Source of the DNA: Anas platyrhynchos
Taxonomy: Eukaryota; Chordata; Aves; Anseriformes; Anatidae
DNA: 64,000 nt
Reading direction: 5' to 3'
Assembly (NCBI RefSeq): GCF_047663525.1
Contig: NC_092588.1
Location: forward strand, 137,012,501 to 137,076,500
Positions 1 to 13,341 of this stretch are shown piece by piece. Positions within the stretch are counted from its first letter, which is position 1; every line of letters begins with the position of its first letter. A program made the position numbers and the translations under genes. The notes under the pieces were generated by a model, which saw only the letters and a list, made by a program, of their open reading frames with translations, did no database searches and had not been told where the DNA came from.

Positions 1-1238
1 ACAAACAGAAATGACTTTTCTCTGGCTATTTTCTCAACAAAAGCAGACTTACATTTTTCCAGTCTTCTAGAAAGATTTTGTGATTCATTTTCTCATTCTA
101 ACCCATCCTCACATAGATAATATTGTTCAACTGAATAAATAATAATTATAATAACAACAACAATAAAAATATATTATATTCCATTGTTGTTGTTCATGAA
201 CCTTTTGAAAAACATCTTTTAAAACCAATATAATATGTGTCTTTTTAACATTAAACTGAGTATTATACTTATCTGGTATTGTTCCATAAGATAACCTGTC
301 TGGTTTCTTCTCCACATTTCCTGTTATATCAGTAATGTTACCGTTAAGAATTCTTCTCTGTGCTGATAAAAAGAGGATTTTTAGCTTTATTTTTTCAAGG
401 TCTTCAAATACTCCTCAGGAGTCCTGTTTCTAATCACCAGGAATTTGTATTAATCTGGAGAAAAAATGCTATTTTGCCCTTTAAAGACAAGAAATCTACA
501 GTTAGATAAATGCCAACCAAGATCAGGGTGAAACTCTACAGCACAACCTGAAACAAAAACCAGATTTCAAGGTTCATGGGCCAATATCTTAACAAAAGCT
601 GCTTGTTTACTTTGCCATGACTGAGAAAAAGAACCACAGCTGCTGAAGTCCAAAACTGGAGGAGGTTTTAATCTCTCTCACAGGAGGATTCATCACTTCT
701 TCCTGACAGTCACTCCACTACTCCTTTCCTCTACAGAAATACTTGGTACCTTCTGTCTTGCTTTGCTATGCTAGCTCTAACTCATCATTCATATTTGTTC
801 TCATCAAATAATCTCAAATTATTCCTAAGAGCTTTAATTTCTAAATTTCATTTAAAGGTGGAAGTGCCCATTTTAGAATTAGATGTTAAAACAATTAACC
901 AGTGCAATTTGGGGGGAGATTGGGATAACAAAGAAAGAGCTGATCTTAACTATGCCTGCATTGATTTTGGTGTTTATCACACCAAACTCTAACATGAGGC
1001 AGTATTATCCAGCCAGAATGCTCTGCATATGAATAGATGGGTGATTCAGCAATGTTTCAACTAGAAGTTTATCAATTTAGTCATACAATTTTGGAGGCAT
1101 AAGCAAAGAAGCTATTCATCATGGCTAGAAAAAAAAGGTAAACATCAGGACTGGGGGATTAGGAGCCAGCCACCTGTCCTGGTGTTTTGAGTCAGATGTA
1201 AAACTGGAAACATGGCAGAAAATATATAGTAAAATATG

Positions 1239-1262
<24 letters not shown>
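1239..1262. repeat. (TA)n microsatellite
   Basis: Uninterrupted alternating TA over about 24 bases, in an AT-rich setting. It also encodes the tyrosine-isoleucine run seen in a short minus-strand frame, which is therefore an artefact. Confidence 0.95.
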
Positions 1263-1269
<7 letters not shown>

Positions 1270-1667
1270 CTGTCTTCATGGAGCTAAAATAACTATCTAA
1301 AAAGCAAAACAGAGAATAAAAACAAAATGAAGAGAACAAATCTTAAAAAGAAATTAGATAACAGAATGAAGTTACAAAAAAAAAAAAAGCTGAAGGAAAA
1401 ATTTCTCAAAAATGAGAAAAGAAATGTGTGACAGAAAAGAGATACAGGAGATAAAGAAAGAAAAATGAAAGATGGACAAATAGAAAAACAGAGGGCATAA
1501 AATTAATTCACTTGGCTAAAGTCACCCTTGGTAGAAGGGCTGCACTTGGCTCATCTTTATTCTGCTAAAAGTGTTTGCCAAAGTCCATAATGCAGTCTGG
1601 AAACACAGAAAATCTGATGTGAATTCTCTGAACTTTTCCATATTTTTAATCATTCTAAATATCACTG

Positions 1668-1786
1668 AAAAAAAAAAAAAAAAAACTGATACATTAACAC
1701 ACTTCTCTTCTTTCCTTAGAATGTTAGAATGGATTGAGAATTTATAACATCACTTAAAAAAAAAAAAAAAAAAGAGAGAGAGAGAG
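1668..1786. repeat. Two poly(A) tracts and a GA run
   Basis: An A18 tract at 1668-1685 and a second A18 tract at 1756-1773 run on the plus strand. The second continues directly into GAGAGAGA to about 1786. No retroposed sequence is recognisable upstream of either tract. Confidence 0.9.
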
Positions 1787-4132
1787 ATTATCTTATATTT
1801 TTCCACATTGTGATCATCATATATTGTAGCAATTTTAAAATTGTGCATTATAATCACAAGAGATCATTACTACACTATAAATTACCCAAAGACAAAGTAA
1901 CACAAAGTAGTCTTTTTAACTAAAAGGTAATAAGATAAAACAATATTATATGGATTTCAACAGTTCAAATTTTCAGTCCAGTAAAAAAAAGATGGAATTT
2001 TCAGATCATGTAGGAAAAACAGCTTATGACTGCAGTGTTTCTTCTGCATGATTCAAGAACTCATCATTATTATAATCAAAATAATACCATTCAAATGTTA
2101 CATCTTATACTAAAAACGTACCATAATTCTTCATTGACAGGCCTATAATCCTAACCTGAATCTGTCCATAGAAAATGTTACTTAGAGATGGATGAGAGCT
2201 ATTCAAAAGGTCACAGGAAATTCAAGGTACCAGAAGAAAAACTGACAAATTTGTATGCAATATTCTGTAGTATACTTATCTTGTGCATGGCAGACAAACT
2301 CCCCAGGTGTGAAAAGCAGCAATGTGATGCACTGCTCAGGAATCGATTCTGCTTTGTACAAACTATGTTCACCTATAGCTGCATAGCTATCAACTGGGCA
2401 AAGAGATAAAAAAAAAAATGCTTTAAAAACTGGGCCATGAAGAGATGCTGATGACACTAATGCACAATGCTGTGCTGGTGCCAGCCTACATGTCTGGTCT
2501 TGTGGTTTTGTTCACACCTGTCCACAGTGCCTCTGTCCCTATGCTCTGAGTGTTATAAAACGCCAAGGCAACTACTGAAGTTATGGATTTTATCTTTTTA
2601 CTTTTCTCTAGTTATTAATAAGGTCTCTCTGTTCTAACTGAAACCTCATTTCTGGAATCTTATTGGAACCTAATCTTGTAATTTCTCCTGCTTGGCAAAA
2701 AAGCACGGCAATCCTAGTTAAAGCAATAGCTATGGGCACTGTGGGAAAAGAAAGGTGTCTTCATTAATTTTGAGGAACATTATTTTCCAAATAGGAGTGG
2801 CTGGACAGAGCAGAAGCACAAACCAGCCCATCAGCCTGTGAGACTCCTCTCTGCCTCCTTTCTTCTTGTCTGGTGAGAGAGTCACAAATTTTAGCAGAGA
2901 TCAGAGGTAACTGTCTGATCCCAGTGGGCTCTGAGAACCCAGGAGGTCTTGCTGAAGGACCTACCACTGGTTAAAAGAAAAAAGCTCAGCATGCAGCAGG
3001 AACAGATCTGAAAAGATGGAAATGAGACACATAAATGAGAAGGAGGGATTTAGATGTGAGTAATAAGAAAGAATAAGACGAAAAAAAAAGGGCAGGGGAA
3101 GCAATAAAAGACAGATGAAAGGATGAAATAACCACAACCCTGATCTGTGTAGGAAAACATCATAAACTTCCTGGGCTGCAGGATAAACTTCCTCTTTTAA
3201 ACTTCCCCAAGGATCAGCAGGTAGTTTGAGCTGACAGTAAGATGCAGAGCACTCCCTGACATTTACAGGAATGGTCCTCATCTGAGGGGCAGTTTTGCCT
3301 ATGGATACATCAGTATCATTAATTTGCTGGCCCCTATACTTCAGCACATTAAGGCCAAATCCACATCTCTCCCTTTGCTGATGGAGATGCTTTTTCCTGG
3401 ATGTAGTGTTCAGGTGAATGGTCTTCCACTACTGACACTTAATATTGTTCAAGGCAAAGAAACTGTGTCACCAAAGCTCTTAATCAGCAAAGAAAATGGA
3501 AGAAGAAAAAAAAAAAAAAAAAAAAAAGTAAACACATTTGTAATGTTACTAAATTTTGTTGGTCTGCCTGAAATGAAAACTAGACTGAAAGATAACATAC
3601 TGAAATATCCTGAGACTCCAACAAATCAAAGAAGACTGTAATGGGGACCATGAAATGTCTTCTGAAAAAATTCCAAGAGCAAAATACTACACAATGGCAA
3701 AAAGGCTAGTTTGAGAGAGCTACAGCCTGTCTCCATCCCCCAACCCTCTTTCCTTTCCCCCCCCCCGAAAAAAAAAATGCAAAATGACACTTGCATTTTC
3801 TACTACAAAAAGTAGACAAATAAATAGCTCTGCTCACAACAATACACAGTCTATGCCAGTTCTTACAATATTTTTCTAAGTCCTATCAGCTACTGAAAGA
3901 GCATCAGGGAGATCTCTAGTGAAAACTCTATAACCTATAACATTGCCTCTTGAACATGGCTGTGGGAGCTCCCTACCTGTAAGCCCAAATGGAAGGATGA
4001 ATCCAGAAAGGATGCATCTCTGGGTAATGAGACACGCATCAGACAGCTTCTGCCACTGAATTAAATACAATCCACAAGAGTTATTAGAGAGCTTTTAGAA
4101 AAGATGAGTAAGTAGGTATTTTCTCTCTCTCT

Positions 4133-4159
4133 AAAAAAAAAAAAAAAAAAAAAAAAAAA
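4133..4159 (+). repeat. Poly(A) tract, 27 bases
   Basis: Uninterrupted A27 preceded by a short CT-rich stretch. It ends about 290 bp before the LTR at 4447. I see no retroposed element ending in it. Confidence 0.95.
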
Positions 4160-4446
4160 CACTTACAGGTAAGAAGACTAACTGATACTAGCTCTGCTCG
4201 AGGCATTGCTGTCTGCCAGTCCCTTTCTCTTGGGGACACACCCACACCCACAAATGTCCCTCTTTGCTGTGAGCTCCCTCATGAGGACCACTTCTCTCAA
4301 TTCTTTTAGCAACAACAGCATCCAAGGGGTGTTCCTCCACTCTACACTAAATACTACCCTTAAAAAGCACTGCAATGTGTGCATCTCTGCCTTGCACTGC
4401 ACTCTAGTCCCTCTTACAACAAAGACCAGAAACTATTGTGTCTGTA

Positions 4447-5431
4447 TGTCGTGATTTAACCCCAGCAGGCAGCTCAGCACCACACGGCCGCTTGCTCACT
4501 CTCCTCAGGTGGGATGGAGGAGAGAATGGGGAAGGTAAAAGTTTGAGAACTCACGAGCTGAGATACTGACAGTTTATGAGGTAAAGCAGAAGCCACATGT
4601 ACAGGCAAAGCAAAACAAGGAATTTGATTTCTGCTTCCCACCGGCAGGCAGGTGTCAGCCGCTCCCAGGAAAGCAGGGCTCATCACATGCAACAGTTCCT
4701 TGGGAAGACAAATGCCATCACTCCAAACGTCCCCCCCTTCCTCCTCCTCTCCCCAGCTGTTATTGCTGAGCCTGATGCCCCGTGGGGTGGGTGGGACACC
4801 CCTTTGGGCAGCCTGGGCCAGCTGTCCTGGCTGTGTCCTCTCCCAGCTCCCAGTGCACCCCCAGCCCCTCGCTGATCGGGCAGCGCGTGGAGTAGGAGAG
4901 GCCTTGGCTCTGGGTGAGCACTATCAGCAACTACACATCCAGGGAGCTGGGCTTGTTCAGCCTGGAGAAGAGGAGGCTCAGGGGCGACCTTATCACTCTC
5001 TACAGATACCTTAAAGGAGGCTGTAGTGAGGTGGGGGTTGGCCTGTTCTCCCATGTGCCTGGTGACAGGACGAGGGGGAATGGGCTAAAGTTGCACCAGG
5101 GGAGTTTTAGGTCAGATGTTAGGAAGAACTTCTTTACTGAAAGGGTTGTTAGGCACTGGAACAGACTGCCCAGGGAGGTGGTGGAGTCACCATCCCTGGA
5201 AGACTTCCAAAGACGTTTAGATGTAGAGCTTAGGGATATGGTTTAGTGGGGACTGTTAGTGTTAGGTTAGAGGTTAGATGATCTTGAGGTCTCTTCCAAC
5301 CTAGAAATTCTGTGATTCTGTGATTCTGTGATCCATGTATCACCAGCATCGCTCTCACCCTACATCCAAAACACAGCACCATACAAGCTTCTACATAGAA
5401 AGTTAACTCTATCCTAGCCAAAACCATGACA
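4447..5431 (+). mobile_element. Solo LTR of an endogenous retrovirus, interrupted by a CR1
   Basis: The element begins TGTCGTGATTTAACCCCAGC and ends near AAACCATGACA, so it has TG...CA-type ends. I recognise it from memory as a widespread avian ERV-L-type LTR: start motif, a run of about 60 bp describing GTAAAGCAGAAGCC and CAAAACAAGGAATT, the CTGTCCTGGCTGTGTCC block, and the terminal AACTCTATCCTAGCC motif. The 5' part is 4447-4941 and the 3' part 5336-5431, so the LTR without the insertion is about 590 bp. A CR1 sits between them. No internal retroviral region or second LTR flanks it, so it is probably a solo LTR left by recombination between two LTRs. I could not find a convincing target duplication, so the outer ends may be off by a few bases. 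The exact family needs a repeat-library match. Confidence 0.85.
4942..5330 (+). mobile_element. CR1 LINE 3' fragment nested in the LTR
   Basis: A 5'-truncated CR1 of about 389 bp. The plus-strand frame ending at 5246 encodes the C-terminal part of CR1 ORF2, with motifs [56 protein letters not shown] and the terminal LRDMV before the stop. No internal stop breaks this stretch, so the copy is fairly young. The short 3' UTR has the GATGATCTTGAGGTCTCTTC motif and ends in three exact copies of ATTCTGTG (5307-5330), the CR1 tail. The five bases ATCCA occur on both sides (4937-4941 and 5331-5335) and the LTR resumes right after, which fixes the insertion boundaries. Only the end of ORF2 is present, so the copy cannot move by itself. 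Confidence 0.93.
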
Positions 5432-7492
5432 ATGTCCTCCCCTTGCCCTCTGCCACCTGCCACCACCACTTCAGGAGCTCCAGGTTCAGGAGCTGCTCAG
5501 GTCCACCCCTAAGCCTGTTCCACTTCTGCATGTGATAACTAATGCAGCAGCTGTCTGTGGATTACCACTTCCCAAGGTTTTTCCTTCTGAAAAGAGTTAG
5601 ATTTGAGTTCAGGAACGAGTACTACACCTGGCGTCCTCCCCTCTCCCCTCCCCACCCCAACCCAACCTCCCTTCTGTATGGTCTATGGCAGCACTGAGTT
5701 ATTTGAAGACTGATTGTAGCAGCAGCCAAACAACTTGATGCTGCCTGTGCACAGTCCTTATCACCAAGCTTTTTGTGTGACCCATCTGGTGTGATGGATG
5801 GATGGGACAAGTTGTTCCTTGTGTCTGACACATCTGACATGTATCTGTCACAGTGCAGGCATTAAGGGATGCAAAAGTCTGCATTTCCCAGACCAAAAAT
5901 ACTGTGTGCCCACTGCTGTGATTGCCATTGTGGGGCCATGCCTTCCACCTCCTTGTCTGAGGGCTGCTGTCATTGCAATGGAGACTTCATGTGAAAAGGT
6001 GGCTGCTTACACCACTAGGAGAATTTGCTGTATCTCAGAAACCTGTGATGAATGATGCATGTTGCCCATTATTAGCAAGGAGAGGCAAGTGCTGCTTGGA
6101 GTATTTTGACATCTTAAGGATGAGTCATGGGAATTCCTTATTTTGCATTATTAAGAGCCCATTTCAAATAGAGATGATAACTAATATATGAATTACTATT
6201 TTCAGCTCCAAAGCTACCGTGTTCTGAATTCTTGTCCCCAAGAAGCTGGTAAGCATCTAACAACACTGTCTTGCAGGAAGCTAAAAAGCATCAGTTGTCC
6301 TGAGTGTCAAAGCTGCAACCAAAACGCAGCTCCTAGCCCTTGACTGGTTGTTCACATCACGCTTCTCTGTTAAGACAGAAAATCTTAGGACGGCCAAATA
6401 TTAAGTTCATGTCATTGCTCAAACAGAACCTGATCCAGTTAGCATATCAACAGGAATATTACCTCTGTGGACAATTCATTGTACAGTCAATGAAGCTGTT
6501 CAGAGAAAGGAGGTGTCCACAGCTTCTTTCTGTGAACAGAAAGAAGACTAGAGCATATTACATGTTGTGTTTTTTTAAACAGGAAAAACTGTCAGACAAT
6601 TTTCCAACTTCAGTATTGTTAGCTGTTGCTAAATTAACAAAACATCCAGTACGTGACCAAATTATCAAATGGCTTAAATACAATTATAGTGCATTTTAAA
6701 TATCAGTTCTAATTATATTTTCCTTTGACAAAGTAATTACACTTCAAGAAACCGCAATCAGAACAATTTTTCACTGCCAAATCTAAGAACAGAAGGTGAA
6801 AAAGGTGCATTTAGATGATTTTATAAATGACTAGCTTAACTTTTATATAATAAAAAACATAATAGTAGAACAGCTTAAAAATAGACTAGAGAACACACAT
6901 TTTAATCTTATTTCAAGTCATTCAATGATTTGCAATTTAATGAGCCTTAATATAAAGCTTATATTTAGTTTTCTTTCCCTCCATTAACTTGATTTCTTGA
7001 TATTTAAAGTCACTGGGCTGTCCTAGAGAGACCATATATTTTTAGTCCAAAATTCACACAAGAGTAAAATTAAACAGAACCATTTCCTGTCCTGCCCCAG
7101 ATCCAGCAAGATCCTCTGAACATCTGTTGGAGAAGACTGCAAAGTATCCTTGTGAGGACTGAGAGGCTATTTGGTCTGTGCGAATATTGGATTAAGGGCT
7201 TTTCAGCATAGAAGACTAGGACAAGAGACAGGAATAGAAACAACAAATTAAAAACCCAGAAACAGAAACCCAAAGGAACAAGAGAAAGCAAAGACTATAC
7301 CAAAGACCAGAGTGCTCACATTGCTGATTGGTAGGATGTTGCAGGAAACACTGAAAGCTTTGAGGAGTTTCAAACAGAACTTTGTAACTAGTAAGAAGAG
7401 AAAAATAAGACTGTAATGAGTCTCAAGGACAAGAGCAAAATTATGGGATATTTGAGGGAAATTGCAGAGATGTGCTAAACTTACAATGTGAT

Positions 7493-7574
7493 GAAAGGGA
7501 AAGGGAAAGGGAAAGGGAAAGGGAAAGGGAAAGGGAAAGGGAAAGGGAAAGGGAAAGGGAAAGGGAAAGGGAAA
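7493..7574 (+). repeat. (GAAAGG)n hexamer microsatellite
   Basis: About 13.7 uninterrupted copies of a GGGAAA-type hexamer, all purine on the plus strand. It makes artefactual open frames of alternating Glu-Arg and Lys-Gly. Its purity suggests recent expansion. The unit differs from the telomere repeat TTAGGG, so it is not an interstitial telomere. Confidence 0.97.
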
Positions 7575-9653
7575 ATATCAAGAAAAAAAGTCATGTGCCT
7601 GACCGCTGCAGACTGCCACAGTTATACTCCATTCCCAAATATTATCCTGACTGAGAGTGCTTCCAGTTTGTGCAAATCTATGCTAGAGAACTCCAGTATG
7701 GGGTACCTGGTGAGTAAAAGAGGTCTAAGCAACAGACACCAGAGGACACCAAGGGGCTGGACCCACTGCAGGAGAGATCCATTTGTGTTTGTGTGTGCAC
7801 ATGTGTGTGTGAGAGAGATCTGCTAGTGAGGTTTGACCACAACTAGCCAGAGAGTAAGGATCATTTTTATTTGTCATGTTTATGCCAGGTGTCCACTGAA
7901 GCCTGCAGAGTAGTGCTGAGTTTGGATGCCTCCTGGGCTCAGCATCCCTCCAACAGTCCTTCCTCTGCAGCCCTGGCGTCTCCACATGCACATACAAACC
8001 TCTCCAGGTTTGCTGTTGATGATGAGAACTGCTTTATCATGGCAACACTGAAAGAGAAAATATTTGCTCCTTCCCCACAACATTCATCTGTTGCTCTTCC
8101 TGACTGAGACAGCAAGGGATACACACAAAAACTCCCTAATTTCCACCAGGTTGCCTTTGACGTGTTGCTCTTTCTGGACTTACAACAATGAGATATCATT
8201 AGCAAGTGCCATTCTTCAATTGCTTTCCCTTCTCCTCTTCACAATACAAAGAGTGGGATGTATTTCTGATAGCACGCTGAAGATTACAGACTTAATGATG
8301 CCTACAGGATCTCTCTGAGAGAAGGCTTCCTCTGAAGGCAATGCTGCATAGACTGCTTCTCCAGGGCAGCATGGTGACCTGGAGGCAACATATTTTAAGC
8401 CCTACCTCACACTCAAGAGGTACTAATAAGCTCTGGAAAAGTCCCACTTGAAATACCACCTAAGCTACCTACTTCCCCACAGCCCCTTTAAGAAAACCAC
8501 TTGCCCAAGGCAGCTCACAGAAAAGCTTGTTGGAGATACAGGTAGATAGTGGGTTCAGTACAAGTTTATTTGCACAGCCAGACTAGCAGCAGATTGAGAG
8601 GGGGAAGATAATTTGCAATTTTGGGATTCTGACAACATGCAATCTGAGACAAAAATATTTGCTTTGAGGCTCTGCCTTACAGGTTTGGCACCATTTCTGT
8701 TCCAGTCTCACTTTCAGGTGCTAGTGACTGCCTAAGTTCTGGCTGACCGCTTTTTTTATCTCCTTTCTTCCCGCCTGTAATTAAAGTGCTTTACATGCTT
8801 TTGGAATCAGATAGTTTTGTTCAAGGTCTTTTTTTCCTGTGTTCAGCTAATGAGTATCACAGCCATTAAACCTGAAATTAGTTTGGTGGTTTTCAAATCC
8901 CTCCTACCCTAAACGGAAAAGTTCAGGGCCTCTACAAGCTTTTAGCAGCTTTTTGCATGCATCCAAGCAGCTCATACTTACTTTCTTAAGGGAAGTATCC
9001 TTGGAGCAGCACTGAGCAGCAACTATAATTGCTGCCCTGGCTCTTATTGCTGTATTGGAAACCATTTCCAATGAGAGGAATCCTTTCTCATCCTTTTTTG
9101 TTTCCACACTACACATCTTTTTGGTGTCCCTTTCCCATGGTAACACCAAAAGTTGGGTCATTTGCTCAGTGTATACAAACTGTTTTGAAGGTCAGCACTG
9201 GGACCTGTGAAGCTGCAAAAGCTGCACAGCTGAAGTTCAAGAGTGCCACATCACTGTGCTCCTGACATCTAGGACCTGGGAATGACAATCCACCCATTAC
9301 CAAAGACATATTGGGAAGTAATTGCAGAAATAGTGTCCATCGTGCTTGCTGTCCTACATGTCTGGATCAGAAATAATTTATCACATAACAGCACTACAGA
9401 GAATAGTAATTATGTCTGAGACTATACGAGCTGACGGGTGTAATCAGGCCATGTTTTGATTTTCTTCTCATTGGTATTCGAATCCCATTTCTCATGTGAA
9501 TAATGGAATGTACTGTAGTATGCCACCCATCTCACATCTGGTTGTAATTCACAGCCAGGTTCTGAATATGAACAATGTCCAGAAATCATTTCTTAAAGTC
9601 CTTTTTGTAGTACTGATTGTGATTAGAACAGAGGAAAAATAAATAAAATAATT

Positions 9654-9727
9654 AAAAAAAAAAAAAAATCAGGCACATTGGTATTCAGATCCAAGGGAAG
9701 AAAAAAAAAAAAAAAAAAAAAAAAAAA
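9654..9727 (+). repeat. Paired poly(A) tracts
   Basis: An A15 tract at 9654-9668 and an A27 tract at 9701-9727 with about 32 bp of unique sequence between. Both are on the plus strand. Confidence 0.9.
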
Positions 9728-10747
9728 GCCTTAGTGTAGCCCTAAAGTCATTGGCCTAAATTATTACACTCCTCCTCCAGGGTTTCAGTGATGACATGCT
9801 TGCTGCATGCTGTCTGTTTTGTACTGTCCTTGGTCTTTCTCAGTATTAATCTGTAAAACTCATCATTTATATAAAAGAAAACAGGGAAGATTAGAAAGGC
9901 CAGAATGTTACTGGGCCCAGCATAGCAATCACACACCCAAAATGGTTTATGTATTGTCACTGTTGTGACTGTATGTAGTGGCACTGCTGTCCCTTGTGCT
10001 CTCCACATCCACTCACAAAACATCTTTGTTTTCCCTTTGAATACCGTAATGCTTCATGAAAAGCCACATGAGCATAGGCTTCAGCCTGGGGTTTGCAGTG
10101 GCAGCACTTCGGTGTTGATTATGAACTATTCTGATGTTTTCTACTGATTACCATTTGGGTTCCTCTCCTGTACAACATCTAAAAAGATTCCTCATGTTTC
10201 TGTTGTCCTCTTTCTTGATATAAGAGAAACGAGCATTCCCTAATACTGAAAGGCAGACAAGGAACACTTTCTCCAAGCAAAGCACGACTAGCCTGTGGCC
10301 AACCTCTTTCTCAATATTCTGCTATGTCAACATCTTTCCTAGATCCCCCAAATGATTATGCATTTGTACTGATGAGGAAAATACCCAGAGGTACTATAAT
10401 GCCAAGAGCTTTGGCAGGAATGTGTCTCCTCGATCTTCCTTCAAGGTACAAAACGGCTTCTCTCTCAAAGAGATAAAAAGAAACTTTTGATATATTCAAA
10501 ATATTAAATAACTGCCAACTTTCTATGTCTGCAAAACATCTGGTACCTCCTGTTACTGGAGGCAAAATACTGAGCTAACAGATCAGCGTTGGAATAACGA
10601 GGTTGTTATTTGTTAATATTGTAATAGACGTCCACTGGTGACAAAGATGGACCTGTACTTGACTGCAGACCACTCACCCTTTTCATAAGTATATTCCAGC
10701 TCTTATGGCAGTCACGAACAAGATAGACAAATGAGATACCAGCCTTT

Positions 10748-10803
10748 TTGTCTATTTTTGTCCTGTTTTTATTTGTCTATTTTTGTCCTGTTTTTATTTG
10801 TCT
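10748..10803 (+). repeat. 25-bp tandem duplication
   Basis: A T-rich 25-base unit containing TTGTCTATTTTTGTCCTG occurs at 10748-10772 and again, identical, at 10773-10797. It is followed by the first six bases of a third copy. This is a small replication-slippage duplication. Confidence 0.93.
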
Positions 10804-12592
10804 CACTGTATTTCTTTGTAAATCCTATCAAAAATCAACAATTCAACAATCTCACAGATTACTTTGCTCAAAGCAAGAATTTATTTTAAACCTGATTTAC
10901 CTATTCCCTCACAAACCTTCTACCGGAAAGAGAACTCTTTGCGGTTTTAAAATTACTTTTAAAAATACATTAATATGAATCTAGAGGCAAGAGTTAATGA
11001 GAGTCATTTCTACTTCTTCTATATACTGACTTTATATGCAGGGACCCATAGTAATTCTCTTCTCTTACAGAATGCCTCTTCCATTAGATGACAAGGAATG
11101 AGGCAATTCCCCTTTCTTTTCCAGGAAGATGGGCTTTTAAGGACTTATTTAACATTGCAAAAGAATCAAAGGGTAAAATAACAGTGCTACCCTGCTTTCC
11201 TTTGCTAGCTCTCCCCAGGTTTCATGCACACCAAATATGCAGCTACATCATCATGAGATCATTCAAACAGAAATATAGAAGACATTGAGGACCTTCAGCC
11301 ATTACTGTCAGACAATATGTAGATTAATGCCAGGCTGACTGAATATAAAGCATGTCCAGCTTCAGCATTTGCCTCACGAAAGCCCCAGATATTTACTTTT
11401 TACTGCTTCTGAAATCTTGAGCACAAATATTCCTTTCTTCTAAATTAATAAGTTTTTCATTATGAGTCACTGAAAGCATTAAGGATGAATTTTTATTTGA
11501 TTTTATTTACTTACTTATTGTCAGGTTGAAGTTCCAGACATTTACAAAAAACATTTTACTACTGATAATTTAATATGACAAATGAAATAACATGTATTAT
11601 GTGTAAAAGGCTTCTCCCTTTTAAGGTTCTGTAAAAAATAAATACCTTTTCTGCTTTAAAGTTCTGATTGGTAGTTCCAGATGTACGCATCACTGCGGCA
11701 GGTAAGCACAGACACTACAGGAAAACACAGGGACATTTTAGATGTAAAAGTGTTTAACTGGCAGTGCCTAATCCTACCTTTCTGCACCAGCTCTACACCC
11801 CTTGCTCTGTGGAACTCAAGGACACCCAACAAATGAGCCCTATCTCATGCTGTGCCTTTCACACAAGACTAGTGCCAGGGATCTTAACAGCCAGATTAAC
11901 ATCCCAGATTAATGAGAGTTACATATGTGTCATTTCATTTCTTGCTCTACACAGTTTATACTTGCCATCACTAGAAGAGTCCCACCAAACTGGAAGCTCT
12001 CTGGTTTTCTCTGCACATGTGGCACAGCTGCACAGACCTGCTGGAGCATGTGAGCATGTGGGACACCCAACACTTCAGAGCCTGTCAGACTTACTGTCCA
12101 ACTTTTTGCAATATGAGCAGTGAGTTTCAGACACATCAGCCTCATCACAGGTGAGTCTAGTTGTTCTTACTTACTGTCAGCCCAAACAAAGCAAGTGGTC
12201 TGGCAAAAGGAGTAGTTTATATTGAATAAGGCAGAGGTGCTTTTGCATGGCTTCACCGTCTCTGTTCTTCTCAACTTTAGCTCCTCTCAGTTCCTCCAGA
12301 TGGTGAGCAACTATGGATGCAGTTCATGACTACAATTTGTAGGTTGAGAGGAATTTACAAATCACTCAAATCCCAAAACTGACAAGCCTGCTCTATAAAT
12401 ACGAAGTAGCAGTTTTCATCCTGATCTTAAATTAGGTATGAACGAATTTGAAAAACCTCCTGTGAGCCTAAAATACTGATAGGAAGTGCACACATTTCCT
12501 CCTTGTCTAACCTATCTCAAGTTAACCTCCCCCTTCCCATCTAACATCTTTATATTTGGAGGAAACTCTGTGATGCCCTGATTCAGACCCAG

Positions 12593-12611
12593 AAAAAAAA
12601 AAAAAAAAAAA
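12593..12611 (+). repeat. Poly(A) tract, 19 bases
   Basis: An uninterrupted A19 tract in unique sequence with no element recognised upstream. Confidence 0.9.
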
Positions 12612-13314
12612 GTTTAGGTAGTTCATCTAGAGTTTTGTCTCCAGCTTGAAAGCTCAGCTAATTATGAAGGCACCTATGCTTCTACTAGCGCCTGACCTGA
12701 GTAGTTGTGACATGCTCAGGTGCCTGCTTCCCGCATGTACCCTACACCTGCCATCAAACAGGTATCTATCCATGCCCAAGAGTGGATCTGTACATCTGCC
12801 CTCTGCCTTGGGGAGTTCACAGGTAGCACCTGTGGTGCTGGCCCCATGGAAATGAACTCATCAGAATCTCAGTCTGACCAACTCAAGCTCCATTAAATAT
12901 ATACATATACGCATGCACTACTAGGGGACAGCTTCCCCCTCATGCACACCAGGCAGGCTTGTGGTCACTGTCCTGTTCACCACTGATGTAAGAGTGCCAG
13001 ATACAAATCCTTCCTCCTACACCTTACAAGAAATCTCAGTGTAAAGAATGTCCTGATGTTTAGGAAACATTTTAATTACTCCTGTTGGAGTTTGTCTACT
13101 TTGTATATAACTATTCAATGTCTTTTGGAGAAGACTTTTAATGTCTGTTGTTTGTGATTCTGACATCTTGTGAGACACCTCATCTACCATCCATATATCT
13201 ACAAAGCAGTGTCTGCAGAAAATGTCTACCCCCAAACAAGTCATGACAGCACATTAACATATAATTTATAGTCCTAACAGAATCTGTCAGAGGCCATCTA
13301 ATACCTCTGTGCAC

Positions 13315-13341
13315 AAAATAAATAAATAAATAAATAAATAA
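13315..13341 (+). repeat. (AAAT)n microsatellite
   Basis: About six to seven uninterrupted AAAT units. Confidence 0.93.

Larger units (their letters stand above)
1..4446. other. AT-rich unique sequence, no gene
   Basis: I see no gene here. Open frames are short and lack recognisable protein features. Simple repeats are the main structure: a TA run at 1239-1262, A tracts at about 1668-1685, 1756-1773 (followed by a GA run), 3506-3527 and a 27-base A tract at 4133-4159. The block around 2760-3350 is somewhat richer in GC but gives no recognisable element. Confidence 0.7.

Noticed and set aside
6340..6699. 119-codon plus-strand open frame
   Set aside because: Composition is plausible but there is no splice, promoter or family evidence, and a frame of this length is expected a few times in 64 kb of six-frame reading.
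7493..7574. Interstitial telomere repeat
   Set aside because: The unit is GGGAAA, not TTAGGG.
7472..7826. Open frames encoding Glu-Arg and Lys-Gly runs
   Set aside because: Produced by the hexamer microsatellite at 7493-7574.
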